Assembly: GCA_039810245.1 (NCBI GenBank)
Contig: JBDHWQ010000015.1
Span: 1 to 64,000, forward strand
DNA length: 64,000 nucleotides
Direction: 5' to 3'
From: CALDSL01 sp039810245
Lineage (GTDB): Bacteria > Chloroflexota > Anaerolineae > Anaerolineales > Anaerolineaceae
Part shown: in pieces, positions 40,439 to 48,873 of the stretch
Position numbering within the stretch: the stretch's first letter is position 1
Layout: each line of letters starts with the position of its first letter
The notes under the pieces: model-generated
Databases searched by the model: none
The model's input: the letters and a program-made list of their open reading frames with translations, nothing else
Told to the model about the DNA's origin: nothing
Translations under genes and position numbers: made by a program

Positions 40439-42082
40439 GTGTCCGCACTGGTAGACCTGCTCCGCGAAAATCCACTGCTGCTGCTGTTTGTGGTGGCCGC
40501 GGTTGGCTACCCGCTGGGCCGCGTCCGTGTAGGCGGGGCAAGCCTGGGGGTTTCCGCCGTGCTGTTCGTGGGGCTGGCTGCCGGAGCGCTGCACCCCGAC
40601 CTGAAGCTGCCGGAGATCGTCTACACGTTGGGGTTGGTGCTGTTCGTATACACCATCGGCTTAAGCAGCGGCTCGCTGTTCTTCAACTCGCTGCGCACGT
40701 CAGGGCTGCGCCATAATGCCCTGGTGGCGGGTGGCATCCTATTCGCGGCGGCGCTGACGGCTGTGATGCAGCGGCTGCTGGCGCTGCGCGGCACGTACAC
40801 CGCCGGCCTGTTTGCCGGCAGCCTGACGAATACTCCCGCCCTGGCCAGCGTGTTAGAGCACGTAAAATCGGTGGCCGCGCCGGACGTGGCCGAGGCCTGG
40901 CTTTCTGAGCCGGTGATCGCATATTCGCTCACCTACCCGATGGGCGTGCTGGGCATGATTTTGGCCATGTTTTTCCTGCAGCGCGCCTGGAAGGTGAACT
41001 TTCAGCGTGAGGCCGAGGGCATGAGTGAGTTTGGCGCCGGGCGCGACCCATTGCAGACGCGCACCGTGGAAATCACTCGCCCATGCTGCATCACCGTGGC
41101 CGACCTGGCGCGCGAGCAGCCCTGGAACCTGCTCATCGGACGCGTGCGGCAGGACGGGCAAACCCTGCTGGCCAGCGGGCAGACCGAGCTACACACCGGC
41201 GACCTTGTCACCCTGGTGGGCACGCCAGATGTGCTGGACGCCGCTACGCGCTATTTAGGAATACCCAGCCCGGAGCACCTGGAATTTGACGTCAGCCAGT
41301 ACGATAAACGCCGCGTGGTGGTCTCCAATCCAGATATCCCCGGCCGGCGGCTGCGCGACCTGCACCTGCGCAAGAACTTCGGCGCCATCGTCACACGCGT
41401 GCGCCGTGGCGATGTGGAAATTGTGCCACACGGCGAGACGATCCTCGCCCTGGGGGACCAGGTGCGAGTGGTGGCTTCGCACGACCAGATGGAGCGGTTG
41501 GTCGCCTACCTGGGTGATTCGCTCAAGGCGATCAGCGAGATTGACATTCTCACCTTCAGCCTGGGGCTGGGATTGGGGCTGGCGCTGGGCATGGTTCCCA
41601 TCCCGCTGCCGGGTGGCGTGACGCTCAAGCTGGGTATTGCCGGCGGGCCGCTGCTGGTGGCGCTGCTGCTGGGGGCAATCGGCCGCACCGGGCCGATGGT
41701 GTGGGAACTGCCTTACAGCGCCAACCTCACGCTGCGTCAGATCGGCCTGGTGCTGTTCCTGGCCGGGGTGGGCACGCGCTCAGGCTACGCATTCTTCAGC
41801 ACCCTCAGCCAGGGCAGCGGGCTGCCCATCTTCCTGGCTGGCGCGTTGATCACGTTCGTCACCACTGTGCTGGTATTGTGGGTGGGCTATCGCCGCATGC
41901 ATATTCCGCTGGGGCTGCTGCTGGGCATCACCGCCGGGATGCAGACCCAGCCTGCCGTGCTGGGCTACGCGCTGGAGCAGACCGAAAACGATCTTCCAAA
42001 CATTGGCTATGCCAGCGTCTACCCTGTGGCAATGATCGCCAAGATCGTTCTCGCGCAACTTTTGCTGGCGTTATATCTGTAA
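40439..42082 (+). CDS. AspT/YidE-type transporter with two RCK_C domains
   Basis: 547 residues from a GTG at 40439, one base after the rhomboid stop. Two membrane halves (about residues 1-180 and 360-547) flank two cytosolic RCK_C/TrkA_C domains (LPF-type motifs: EITRPCCITVADLAREQPW and VVVSNPDIPGRRLRDLHLRKNFGAIV). This is the aspartate:alanine exchanger (AAE) family arrangement, to which YidE/YbjL also belong. The substrate is unknown. The last half ends in the typical YPVAMIAKIVLAQLLL motif. A stem-loop terminator follows. Confidence 0.88.
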   Translation: MSALVDLLRENPLLLLFVVAAVGYPLGRVRVGGASLGVSAVLFVGLAAGALHPDLKLPEIVYTLGLVLFVYTIGLSSGSLFFNSLRTSGLRHNALVAGGILFAAALTAVMQRLLALRGTYTAGLFAGSLTNTPALASVLEHVKSVAAPDVAEAWLSEPVIAYSLTYPMGVLGMILAMFFLQRAWKVNFQREAEGMSEFGAGRDPLQTRTVEITRPCCITVADLAREQPWNLLIGRVRQDGQTLLASGQTELHTGDLVTLVGTPDVLDAATRYLGIPSPEHLEFDVSQYDKRRVVVSNPDIPGRRLRDLHLRKNFGAIVTRVRRGDVEIVPHGETILALGDQVRVVASHDQMERLVAYLGDSLKAISEIDILTFSLGLGLGLALGMVPIPLPGGVTLKLGIAGGPLLVALLLGAIGRTGPMVWELPYSANLTLRQIGLVLFLAGVGTRSGYAFFSTLSQGSGLPIFLAGALITFVTTVLVLWVGYRRMHIPLGLLLGITAGMQTQPAVLGYALEQTENDLPNIGYASVYPVAMIAKIVLAQLLLALYL

Positions 42083-42090
42083 TGCCACGC

Positions 42091-42133
42091 AAAAAACCGG
42101 GCCGCGGTACAAAAGTCCGCAGCCCGGTTTTTT
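42091..42133. terminator. Bidirectional terminator between the transporter and MFS genes
   Basis: Stem AAAAAACCGGGC (42091-42102) / GCCCGGTTTTTT (42122-42133), with inner pairing GCGG (42104-42107) / CCGC (42117-42120). A-run and T-run flanks give termination in both directions for the convergent genes. Confidence 0.85.
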
Positions 42134-42153
42134 GATTCTGTGAAATATGCCTG

Positions 42154-43419
42154 TCAATCCGCGGTCTGGTGGACTGGCTCGAGCGTGTGGCTCTCCAGTT
42201 CCATCAGCGCGGGGATAAAGAACGACAGCACACCTACCAGGATGACTGACAGGGCCGCAGCCCAGAACCAGACCTGGATGCCCAGCCGGTCGGTGAGCGG
42301 CGCAGCCAGCAGCATGGAGAGCGGCCCCATCCCCATCGCAAAGGTGGAAATGAGCGACAGTACGCGCCCCTGCATCTCTGGAGCCACTTTCGACTGCACC
42401 ACCGCGAACAGCGGTCCATTGGTCATGACGTTCATCAGACCGGCCACGCCCATGCCCACCAGCGCCATGCTAAACAGGTTTGAAGGCGCGGCTGCCACCA
42501 GCGAGAACCCTACCCCGGTGCCGATCAGGCCCAGCATCATGGTATGCGTGCGTTTTTTGAAGCCGCCCCATGCGCTGAGCAGCACGCCGCCGGTGATCAC
42601 ACCCACGCCAAACACTGACTCGAGGGCCGAGAAGTGCCATGCGCCACCGCCAAAGTGACGCGAAACCAGGAGTGGCATCAGCGTTGAGGTGGGAAAGAAC
42701 ATGAAGTTGATCAGGCACGCCATGCCCAACAGGATCATCAATCCGGTCCACCCACGCATATAGCGGAACCCGGCGGCCACGTCGGCGAATACCGTTTTGG
42801 GGCTGGTGGCCGTTACTGTGGGAGCAGCCTTGGGCTGCGGGATATGGATGGTCAGCAGCACGCTGATGGCGATGGCCGCAGTGACAATGTCGATCATCAG
42901 AATGCCTGAGATGGGCAGCAGGACAAGCAGCAGCGCGCCCAGCGGCGGCGTGGCAATGGATAAGGCGCCACGCAAGCCCTGGTTCGCTCCGGCTACGCGC
43001 GCCAGGTGCTCATCCGGCACCATTAACGAAGTGGATGCCTGCATCGCCGGCCAGTGGAATACACCGCCTGCACCGCGCAGGAACATGAGCACGTACACAT
43101 GCCAGTGCTGGATCCAGCCGCCCCAGAAGATGATCGCCAGCAGTAACGTGGACAGTGCGATAAACAGATCGGCGAAGATCATAATCTGCTTGCGGTTCCA
43201 GCGGTCAACCAGCGCGCCGGCAAACGGGCTGAGCACCACCTCGGGAATCAGCGCGGCAGTGGTGGCCAGCGCCAGCACGCCGGCCGAGTTGGTCTCCTGC
43301 GCCAGCCACCACACCAGGGCAAACTGCACCAGCCCGCTGCCCAGCAGCGAGAATGACTGCGCAACCCACACCGGGGCAAATCGCCGCAGCCAGTCATTGG
43401 AAAGTTCAGATGCTTTCAT
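42154..43419 (-). CDS. MFS transporter, EntS/MFS_3-like efflux family
   Basis: 421-residue permease with twelve hydrophobic helices. The first loop motif (SPFAGALVDRWNRKQIMIFADL) is the MFS motif A form seen in EntS-type exporters and the family of macrolide and siderophore efflux proteins. The export substrate is unknown. It follows the SHOCT-like gene by five bases and is the third gene of the DUF2089-SHOCT-MFS operon, whose promoter lies at 44366-44339. Confidence 0.88.
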   Translation of the reverse strand: MKASELSNDWLRRFAPVWVAQSFSLLGSGLVQFALVWWLAQETNSAGVLALATTAALIPEVVLSPFAGALVDRWNRKQIMIFADLFIALSTLLLAIIFWGGWIQHWHVYVLMFLRGAGGVFHWPAMQASTSLMVPDEHLARVAGANQGLRGALSIATPPLGALLLVLLPISGILMIDIVTAAIAISVLLTIHIPQPKAAPTVTATSPKTVFADVAAGFRYMRGWTGLMILLGMACLINFMFFPTSTLMPLLVSRHFGGGAWHFSALESVFGVGVITGGVLLSAWGGFKKRTHTMMLGLIGTGVGFSLVAAAPSNLFSMALVGMGVAGLMNVMTNGPLFAVVQSKVAPEMQGRVLSLISTFAMGMGPLSMLLAAPLTDRLGIQVWFWAAALSVILVGVLSFFIPALMELESHTLEPVHQTAD

Positions 43420-43424
43420 GCGCC

Positions 43425-43817
43425 CTACTCGATGTAGACTTCGACGTGCTCGCCATCTTCGTCGTCGGTCACGTCCACGATCTGCCCGGTTACGCCGTCA
43501 TTAATAAACTCGGACAGGTGCTCAATCTCCAGGCCTTCGACCTGGGGTGCGAAGCGCGCGCCCATCTTAATGCCCATCGAGACGATGCTCAACGGAATAC
43601 GCACGTTGGTGCGCACTTTGCCGGTGTCCAGGTCCGTGACGCGCACGTGGAACCAGCGCCCGCCGGTGCGTGGCGCAGGCGTGGTTTCGACCCGCGTACT
43701 CTTGCCGGCTTCGGGGGTGATGGGTTCATCCAGCGCTTCCAGAAGCTGTAAGCCTTCCTCGGGGGTCAGCTTGCCTTCCTGGATCATACGTAATACCCGC
43801 ATTTTTTCCTCGTTCAT
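43425..43817 (-). CDS. SHOCT-like/LiaX-type small protein
   Basis: 130 residues. The first 30 (MNEEKMRVLRMIQEGKLTPEEGLQLLEAL) are a SHOCT-like helical domain of the kind found in YvlB/LiaX proteins, and the rest is a short beta-rich domain with FHVRVTDLDTGKVRTNVRIPLSIV. AAAGGAGCATAACC precedes the ATG, and it lies two bases after the DUF2089 stop. Similar proteins in Gram-positive bacteria accompany cell-envelope stress responses. Here the neighbours are a DUF2089 protein upstream and an MFS exporter downstream. Confidence 0.75.
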   Translation of the reverse strand: MNEEKMRVLRMIQEGKLTPEEGLQLLEALDEPITPEAGKSTRVETTPAPRTGGRWFHVRVTDLDTGKVRTNVRIPLSIVSMGIKMGARFAPQVEGLEIEHLSEFINDGVTGQIVDVTDDEDGEHVEVYIE

Positions 43818-43819
43818 GG

Positions 43820-44260
43820 TTATGCTCCTTTCTGAGCATGCGTTTCCGTATTGTTGGTTTCATCTTTCTTACCACGCAGCCGGCGCTGCGCGTCCGCCAG
43901 GCTGATGCGCCCCTGGTCGAGATCGTCCAGGATGCGCCGGCGGTCTTCATTGGTAGGGCGGGCGGGAGTCTCTTCGCGCCCGGGCTCAAACCCGAGCTGG
44001 CGCAGCACTTCGTTGAAGCGGTTGCGCAGCGTGGGGTATGACAGGTTGAGCTCTTCTTCCATGCGGTTGAAGCGCCCCTCGCAGCGCAGAAACGTCAGCA
44101 AGAACTGCATCTGATCCGGGTTGAGGCTGTCAAATGGGCTGCCGCCGCCCGTGACCGGGGTGAAGTGGCCTTCGATGCTGGTGTGGCACTGCCCGCAATG
44201 CAGCCGGGTCACTTCCAGCTCCGCGTTACAGACAGGACAAGACGTCAGGATTGGTCGCAT
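43820..44260 (-). CDS. DUF2089 zinc-ribbon protein
   Basis: 146 residues from ATG 44260, which is preceded by GGAAGGGATC. The N-terminal ribbon has CPVC and CGQC pairs. The middle (DSLNPDQMQFLLTFLRCEGRFNRMEEELNLSYPTLRNRF as consecutive family segments) has a helix-turn-helix-like look (LSYPTLRNRFNEVLRQLG), so DNA binding and regulation of its own operon are plausible. The end is Arg-rich. Longer frames to 44302 were rejected. It is the first gene of the three-gene DUF2089-SHOCT-MFS operon under a strong promoter. Confidence 0.8.
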   Translation of the reverse strand: MRPILTSCPVCNAELEVTRLHCGQCHTSIEGHFTPVTGGGSPFDSLNPDQMQFLLTFLRCEGRFNRMEEELNLSYPTLRNRFNEVLRQLGFEPGREETPARPTNEDRRRILDDLDQGRISLADAQRRLRGKKDETNNTETHAQKGA

Positions 44261-44338
44261 GATCCCTTCCTTCCTCATGGACGAGCATTTAGTTGCACGC
44301 AATGGATAGTTAGAATGCGTAATTCAATTTTCTAAACA

Positions 44339-44366
44339 ATTCTAGCAAAAAATTTAAAAATGTCAA
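44339..44366 (-). promoter_or_regulatory. Strong promoter of the DUF2089-SHOCT-MFS operon
   Basis: On the minus strand TTGACA (44366-44361), 16 bases, then TAGAAT (44344-44339) with an extended TGC ahead. The surrounding region is A/T-rich (44300-44400), unlike its neighbours. The 5' leader to the DUF2089 ATG is about 70 bases. Confidence 0.75.
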
Positions 44367-44400
44367 GAGAGATTTTAATTTTATTGAATATTCGTTTTAA

Positions 44401-44760
44401 TTATTCAATTCTTTCGCCCATCATCCACCAGCCGCCCTTGCGATTGCCGGCGTCTTTCGGCGCGCGATCGTAATAGATCTCATAAATGCGGCCATCCTGC
44501 ACGCGTACGCGAAAGTAAAAACGCCCAACGCCCAGGCTGCCGCGCGTGGACGCCGCCGCAGCATGCTGCGGCGCCATATTGCGCGCCATGCGCCCGCGGC
44601 GGCGGAAATCGAACCACTCTTCCAGCAGTTCCACTACCGCGTATTCCTGCTCGCGCCAGCGAAAACCATCCGGGCAGCCAGGTTTCTTCTCCAGCGCGGG
44701 CGGCTGGTGGAAAATGGCTTCAATCGGTTCGGCAATAAAATGAAAAGGCTGCGTGCTCAT
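44401..44760 (-). CDS. DUF6504-like hypothetical protein
   Basis: 119 residues, cytoplasmic, rich in Arg and Trp, with the segments FHFIAEPIEAIFHQPP and YFRVRVQDGRIYEIYYDRA. The pattern resembles proteins annotated DUF6504, often found near DNA-repair genes, but the match is from memory. It starts nine bases after the stop of the radical SAM gene. Both are probably cotranscribed. The function is unknown. Confidence 0.55.
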   Translation of the reverse strand: MSTQPFHFIAEPIEAIFHQPPALEKKPGCPDGFRWREQEYAVVELLEEWFDFRRRGRMARNMAPQHAAAASTRGSLGVGRFYFRVRVQDGRIYEIYYDRAPKDAGNRKGGWWMMGERIE

Positions 44761-44769
44761 GCATTCATT

Positions 44770-45906
44770 TTACAGCAGCGCGAGCTGGTGTGAGGGGCGT
44801 TTGCCATCCAGCAAAATGAATGGCGCGGCCCGGCTGGAGACCACTCCCAACGCCTTCAGGTCATCCAGACTGCGCAGGCTGTTACGCCGCCGCTCTCTGA
44901 GGATGGCCTGTACTCCGCGCAGCCCGATGCCCGGCACGCGCAGCAGCGCTTCGCGCCCGGCGCGGTTGATCTCGAGCGGAGTATCGGCCAGATGCGCCCT
45001 TGCCCAGGCCAGTTTGGGGTCGGCTTCCAGCGGCAGCGTACCGGATGGCGTATAGGCAATGTCTTCATAGGTGAACCCGTAATCGCGCAGCAGGAAGGCA
45101 GCCTGGTACAGTCGCGTTTTGCGCAGCGGATCGATCGCCGCCTGACCCTCAAACGGCGTGCCCGGCACTGGGGCGAATCCTGAGAAGTACACCCGCGCCA
45201 GCCGCAGGCGGCGGTGCAGGTAGTCGGTGGCGCGCAGCAGGTCCAGGTCGTTCTCGCCCACCGCACCAACCACGAACTGTGTGGTGGTGGATGGCCAGCG
45301 GCCATTCCAGCCAAGCGTCTCATCCTCCGTGGCGCGGATTTCGTTTACCCAGCGCAGGGGTTGGAGCAGCTCATCCAGCAGCGATTTTTGCGGCGCCAGC
45401 CGTGCCAGCGCGGTATCATGCGGACCTTCCAGGTTGATCGAAACCCGGTCGGCGAGCTGCATGGCGCGCAGCACCTGGTCTTTCTCTGCGCCGGGCATAA
45501 TCTTGAGGTGCAGGTAGCCGCGGAAGTGCAGCTTTTTGCGCAGGATTTCGGCCGTATCCAGCAGGCGGTCCTGTGTGCGCACCCCACCACCCGCCATTCC
45601 GGATGACAGGAACAGCCCTTCCACCGTGCCTTTTTGCTGCATCTGTAGGAAGGTGCGCGCCAGCTCATCCGGGCGGAACGTGGCGCGGCGCATGTCTCGC
45701 CCGGCGCGGAAAGCGCAGTAATTACAGTTGCGCTCGCATACCGAAGTCAGCAGTGTTTTGAGCAGGGGGATTTGCCGGCCATTGGGCAGCTTCGCGTCGT
45801 ACACCGGCAGGCTGTCTTTTTGCAGCCCGCACGGCGCAGTCGGGGAGACTTCCCCATCCAGCTCCGTGTGCATCTGCTGCCCCAATAATGCAAGCCGCGC
45901 ATCCAT
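44770..45906 (-). CDS. Radical SAM protein of the DNA modification/repair type, with helix-hairpin-helix end
   Basis: 378 residues. The cluster motif CERNCNYC (Cys57, Cys61, Cys64; a CX3CX2C pattern) binds the 4Fe-4S cluster that cleaves S-adenosylmethionine. The middle is a partial TIM barrel, and the C-terminal ~60 residues (LLRVPGIGLRGVQAILRERRR) form a helix-hairpin-helix DNA-binding element. It corresponds to the putative DNA modification/repair radical SAM group. The usual partner of that group is not adjacent. The ATG lies six bases after a perfect -10 box. Confidence 0.82.
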   Translation of the reverse strand: MDARLALLGQQMHTELDGEVSPTAPCGLQKDSLPVYDAKLPNGRQIPLLKTLLTSVCERNCNYCAFRAGRDMRRATFRPDELARTFLQMQQKGTVEGLFLSSGMAGGGVRTQDRLLDTAEILRKKLHFRGYLHLKIMPGAEKDQVLRAMQLADRVSINLEGPHDTALARLAPQKSLLDELLQPLRWVNEIRATEDETLGWNGRWPSTTTQFVVGAVGENDLDLLRATDYLHRRLRLARVYFSGFAPVPGTPFEGQAAIDPLRKTRLYQAAFLLRDYGFTYEDIAYTPSGTLPLEADPKLAWARAHLADTPLEINRAGREALLRVPGIGLRGVQAILRERRRNSLRSLDDLKALGVVSSRAAPFILLDGKRPSHQLALL

Positions 45907-45912
45907 ACGCTC

Positions 45913-45941
45913 ATTATAGAACGAGAATTCTATAAAATCAA
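45913..45941 (-). promoter_or_regulatory. Promoter of the radical SAM/DUF6504 genes (leaderless type)
   Basis: On the minus strand TTGATT (45941-45936), 17 bases, then TATAAT (45918-45913). Only six bases separate the -10 box from the ATG at 45906. This is the clearest leaderless-type promoter in the window because the -35 spacing is exact. Confidence 0.75.
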
Positions 45942-45954
45942 GCGGTATCGATCA

Positions 45955-45979
45955 AAAAGGCCGGCAGCGCCGGCCTTTT
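45955..45979 (-). terminator. Terminator of the M50 protease gene
   Basis: Perfect 11-bp stem AAAAGGCCGGC (45955-45965) / GCCGGCCTTTT (45969-45979) with loop AGC, followed by TGAT on the minus strand. It begins 18 bases after the stop at 45997. Confidence 0.8.
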
Positions 45980-45996
45980 GGGATATGCATCTGTGA

Positions 45997-47193
45997 TTAG
46001 GGCATTCCCACGGATATGCTGAACGGCACGGGGATGAACACCAGCACAAACACGATCAGTGTCAGCACCGCCAGCGCCTTGCGCCGCCCGTCCAGCGGGG
46101 TGATCTGATCCAATGGCTCGGCGTAGCTGCGACCCACCAGGAAGAAAATCAGTGCTACCCACAACCACCAGCCGTTCCAGAAAAAGCCCAGCGCCACCAG
46201 CGCCACCAGGATGACCGGTAAAATGCGCCCGGCGCGCTTACGCCCGAACAGCACATACAGGATATGCCCGCCATCGAGCTGCCCGGCCGGGATCAGGTTG
46301 AGCGCAGTCACCAGCAGCCCGCCCCAGCCGGCCCACGCCACCGGGTTGAGAATCACATCCATGCCGCCCAGCGGCAGCGGCTGGCCGGTGAAGAAATAGC
46401 GCAGCCAGTAGAGCAGCGGCGATATGCCGCCATAACTGGCCGGCGCGGGCAGCAGTTGGCCAAAAATGACCAGTTTACTGAATAGATAAAGCAGTGAGTT
46501 GCCTTCAATGGTCAGCGCCATGCCCGCCGGGGTCTGCGCCGGGATTGGCTCGACCGGTGAGAGCGATAACCCGATCAGCAGCACCGGGATCGCGATCACC
46601 AGCCCGGAAAGCGGCCCGGCAACGCCGATATCCAGCAGCGCGTTGCGGTTCTTGGGCGGCGCTTTCATGTTGATAAACGCGCCCATTGTGCCGAATGGCG
46701 GCACCGGAATGGGGATGAAATACGGCAGCGAAACCGGCGTGCCGTGCGCCCGGCCCACCAGGTAATGCCCAAATTCATGTGCGGTAAGGATCGCCATCAG
46801 GCTGACGGCAAACGGTAGTCCGCCCAGGAAATCCTGCAGACGCGTGGGGATATTGCCATTCGCCGCATAAGTAGTACCCACGAACAGCACGCTGAGCACA
46901 GTAAGGATAAACATGACCACGTTCAGCCCTACGCGCGGCTGCGGTACTTCAATCACGCCGCGCACCAGCTCCACCGCGTGCCGGTCGCTGTCCCAGCGGA
47001 ACAGCGGCGTATACCCCAGCGGCTTGAGCTCCGCAGCGAGCTGGTTATACAACCGCTCGCTGTCTTCGCTCACCAGCCGGCCGCGATAGCGCAGCGCGAA
47101 GCTGTCTTTTTGTGACCCGCTGGTCACATCCTCTACAAACAATACCCGCCGTACCGCAGCATCCAACACGGCGGTGTCGAAGCCAGTGTCCAT
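45997..47193 (-). CDS. M50-family site-2-type membrane metalloprotease
   Basis: 398 residues from ATG 47193. The zinc motif HEFGH is at 139-143, and the third ligand is in the NLIPAGQLDGGHI segment typical of M50/S2P. Several hydrophobic helices surround them, and a cytosolic-type N-terminal ~85 residues precede the first helix. Such proteases cleave within membranes, for example anti-sigma factors during stress. GGAG precedes the ATG. A longer frame to 47307 would include the tRNA-Sec gene and was discarded. No regulated-intramembrane-proteolysis partner is adjacent. Confidence 0.9.
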   Translation of the reverse strand: MDTGFDTAVLDAAVRRVLFVEDVTSGSQKDSFALRYRGRLVSEDSERLYNQLAAELKPLGYTPLFRWDSDRHAVELVRGVIEVPQPRVGLNVVMFILTVLSVLFVGTTYAANGNIPTRLQDFLGGLPFAVSLMAILTAHEFGHYLVGRAHGTPVSLPYFIPIPVPPFGTMGAFINMKAPPKNRNALLDIGVAGPLSGLVIAIPVLLIGLSLSPVEPIPAQTPAGMALTIEGNSLLYLFSKLVIFGQLLPAPASYGGISPLLYWLRYFFTGQPLPLGGMDVILNPVAWAGWGGLLVTALNLIPAGQLDGGHILYVLFGRKRAGRILPVILVALVALGFFWNGWWLWVALIFFLVGRSYAEPLDQITPLDGRRKALAVLTLIVFVLVFIPVPFSISVGMP

Positions 47194-47217
47194 GATTGCT
47201 CCAGTCCTAATCGTAGG

Positions 47218-47311
47218 CGGGAATGGATGGGAGTCGAACCCACCGCGGCCCGCAACGCGACCCGCCACCGGTTTTGAAGACCGGGAAGCCCACCGGGACC
47301 TAACCACTCCC
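47218..47311 (-). tRNA. selC: tRNA-Sec (anticodon UCA)
   Basis: A 94-base tRNA with the selenocysteine-specific layout. Acceptor stem of 8 bp (GGGAGTGG/CCATTCCC), a 6-bp D stem (AGGTCC/GGGCTT) with loop CGGT, and anticodon stem CCGGT/ACCGG around CTTCAAA with anticodon TCA. The variable arm is long (about 24 bases, two 9-base arms around GTT), and the T arm is GTGGG-TTCGACT-CCCAT. The discriminator is G and CCA is not encoded. It is close in shape to E. coli SelC. It lies between the M50 protease gene and the D-Ala-D-Ala ligase-like gene, on the minus strand. Confidence 0.95.
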
Positions 47312-47318
47312 GCGGTTA

Positions 47319-47347
47319 AGCATACACCGCGCCCGATAAAATCGCAA
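47319..47347 (-). promoter_or_regulatory. Probable promoter of tRNA-Sec
   Basis: On the minus strand TTGCGA (47347-47342), 17 bases, then TATGCT (47324-47319). Transcription would begin about at the 5' end of the tRNA. The remainder of the gap to 47555 has a small hairpin (GCCAGAGG 47355-47362 / CCTCTGGC 47376-47383) and no supportable gene. Confidence 0.5.
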
Positions 47348-47554
47348 GGAAGTAGCCAGAGGTGCTTAATGTTTGCCTCTGGCGAGCGTCTCTTTGAGAG
47401 GTTTGCGCGCTGCGGCCGGGTGCAGCTCGCGGTTTCCCCACCGGAAATTCATCGAAAATCCGCGGGATTCCCCTCTTGTTTTTTTGACCGATTGACGTAT
47501 ACTACCGAACGAGAAATACAAATTGTCGCGTAAGCTGAAAAGGACCAATCAAAA

Positions 47555-48769
47555 ATGGACGAAATTAACACATTGCAGCCTCAGAACGAGGAAGAGGAAA
47601 GCGACAAGCCTCCCAGTTGTACTCCGCGGCCGGTAAGACCGTGGCGGGTGGCAGTGATCGCAAACGTAAAAGGGGAGACACCGCTACCGCTCGATGCACC
47701 TGCCGACGCCGGCGCGGAATTTGATCGTAAAGAAACAGTCGAAGCCATCATGGCTGCGATTGCCTCCGATGGTCACGACGTTACATTTCTCTCAGCCGAC
47801 CCCAGCTTAATGCTTACCCTGCAGGATGTCCGCCCGGACATCTGCTTTAACATTGCGGAAGGCATTTTTGGCGATGGGCGCGAAGCGCAGGTTCCCGCGC
47901 TGCTGGAACTGCTGCGCATCCCCTACACCGCCTCGCGGGTGGTAGCCAATGCCATTGCGCTCGATAAGACCATGACCAAGCGCATCTGGCAGAATTTTGG
48001 CCTGCCGACTGCCGCGTTCCAGGAATTCATCACCGGCCAGGAGCCGCTGTGCGAGAGCCTGCCTTATCCTATGTTCGTTAAGCCGGCTCGCGAGGGCACG
48101 GGGATGGGCATGGATGGCGGCGCGATTGTGTACAACGAACACGAGCTGCGCGCGCGCGTGGCCTGGGTGATTGACAACTACAAACAGCCTGCGCTGGTCG
48201 AGGAATTTCTGACCGGGCGCGAGTTCACAATTGGTGTGATGGGCCGGCCCGATGCGCCCCTTTACACCCACCGGCCGGAGTGGTATGAAGCCAGCGGCTT
48301 CCACCGCTTCCCGGTGCTGGAGATCGACAATTCGGTTTCGGTGACCCCCGGTGTGTATGGTCATATCGCAAAGACTCTGCACACTGGTGATTGCGGGGTT
48401 CCAGGTTTCCTGTGCCCCGCAGACGTGAGCGCGGAGCTGGCCAATACGCTGCATACCCTGGCTTACCAGGCGCATATGGCGATTGGTTCGCTGGACGTGT
48501 CTCGCGTGGATTTCCGCATGGACTCCAATGGCAATCCAAAGCTGCTGGAGATCAACACGCTGCCCGGGCTCACGCCCGATTTCAGCGACCTGTGTGTGAT
48601 CAGCAAGGCGGAGGGCATCAGCTACCGCGAGCTGGTCCTGGAAATCCTCTACCTGGGGGCGTCTCGCTGGGGACTGCTGCCGGTCAATGCATCTGCGGAA
48701 TTTGTTCCGAGCATTCCGGTCCCAGCCTACTCCGAGCTGGCTCGCCGCGATCCCTATATGGGATACTAG
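47555..48769 (+). CDS. D-alanine-D-alanine ligase-like ATP-grasp protein
   Basis: 404 residues. The Dala_Dala_lig_C fold is recognisable from NIAEGIFGDGREAQVPALLE, FVKPAREGTGMGMDGGAIV, ALVEEFLTGREFTIGV and KLLEINTLPGLTPDFSDL, in family order, with the C-terminal Mg ligands in EINT. It likely ligates two amino acids (D-Ala-D-Ala or a D-Ala-X variant) using ATP. The N-terminal ~100 residues, with GDGR, are longer than standard Ddl. The gene is alone downstream of the tRNA-Sec. Exact substrates are uncertain, so no gene symbol is given. AAAGGA lies ten bases before the ATG. Confidence 0.85.
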   Translation: MDEINTLQPQNEEEESDKPPSCTPRPVRPWRVAVIANVKGETPLPLDAPADAGAEFDRKETVEAIMAAIASDGHDVTFLSADPSLMLTLQDVRPDICFNIAEGIFGDGREAQVPALLELLRIPYTASRVVANAIALDKTMTKRIWQNFGLPTAAFQEFITGQEPLCESLPYPMFVKPAREGTGMGMDGGAIVYNEHELRARVAWVIDNYKQPALVEEFLTGREFTIGVMGRPDAPLYTHRPEWYEASGFHRFPVLEIDNSVSVTPGVYGHIAKTLHTGDCGVPGFLCPADVSAELANTLHTLAYQAHMAIGSLDVSRVDFRMDSNGNPKLLEINTLPGLTPDFSDLCVISKAEGISYRELVLEILYLGASRWGLLPVNASAEFVPSIPVPAYSELARRDPYMGY

Positions 48770-48787
48770 GCCAGTCAGTGGATAGTT

Positions 48788-48823
48788 ACGCCCCCGGTCG
48801 TGAGGCCGGGGGTGTTAATTTTT
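48788..48823 (+). terminator. Terminator of the D-Ala ligase-like gene
   Basis: Stem ACGCCCCCGG (48788-48797) / CCGGGGGTGT (48806-48815), followed by TTAATTTTT. Typical intrinsic terminator 20 bases after the stop. Confidence 0.8.
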
Positions 48824-48873
48824 CTATATTCGATTCGTGCGGTTCGGAGTATTCGGTCTGTTCGTGATGCTTT

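Noticed and set aside
47194..47307. Upstream extension of the M50 protease
   Set aside because: It would run through the tRNA-Sec gene. ATG 47193 has a ribosome binding site and starts the conserved protein.
47318..47554. Short plus-strand ORF (ending 47533) before the D-Ala ligase-like gene
   Set aside because: It overlaps the tRNA-Sec region and has no start signal or recognisable protein features.
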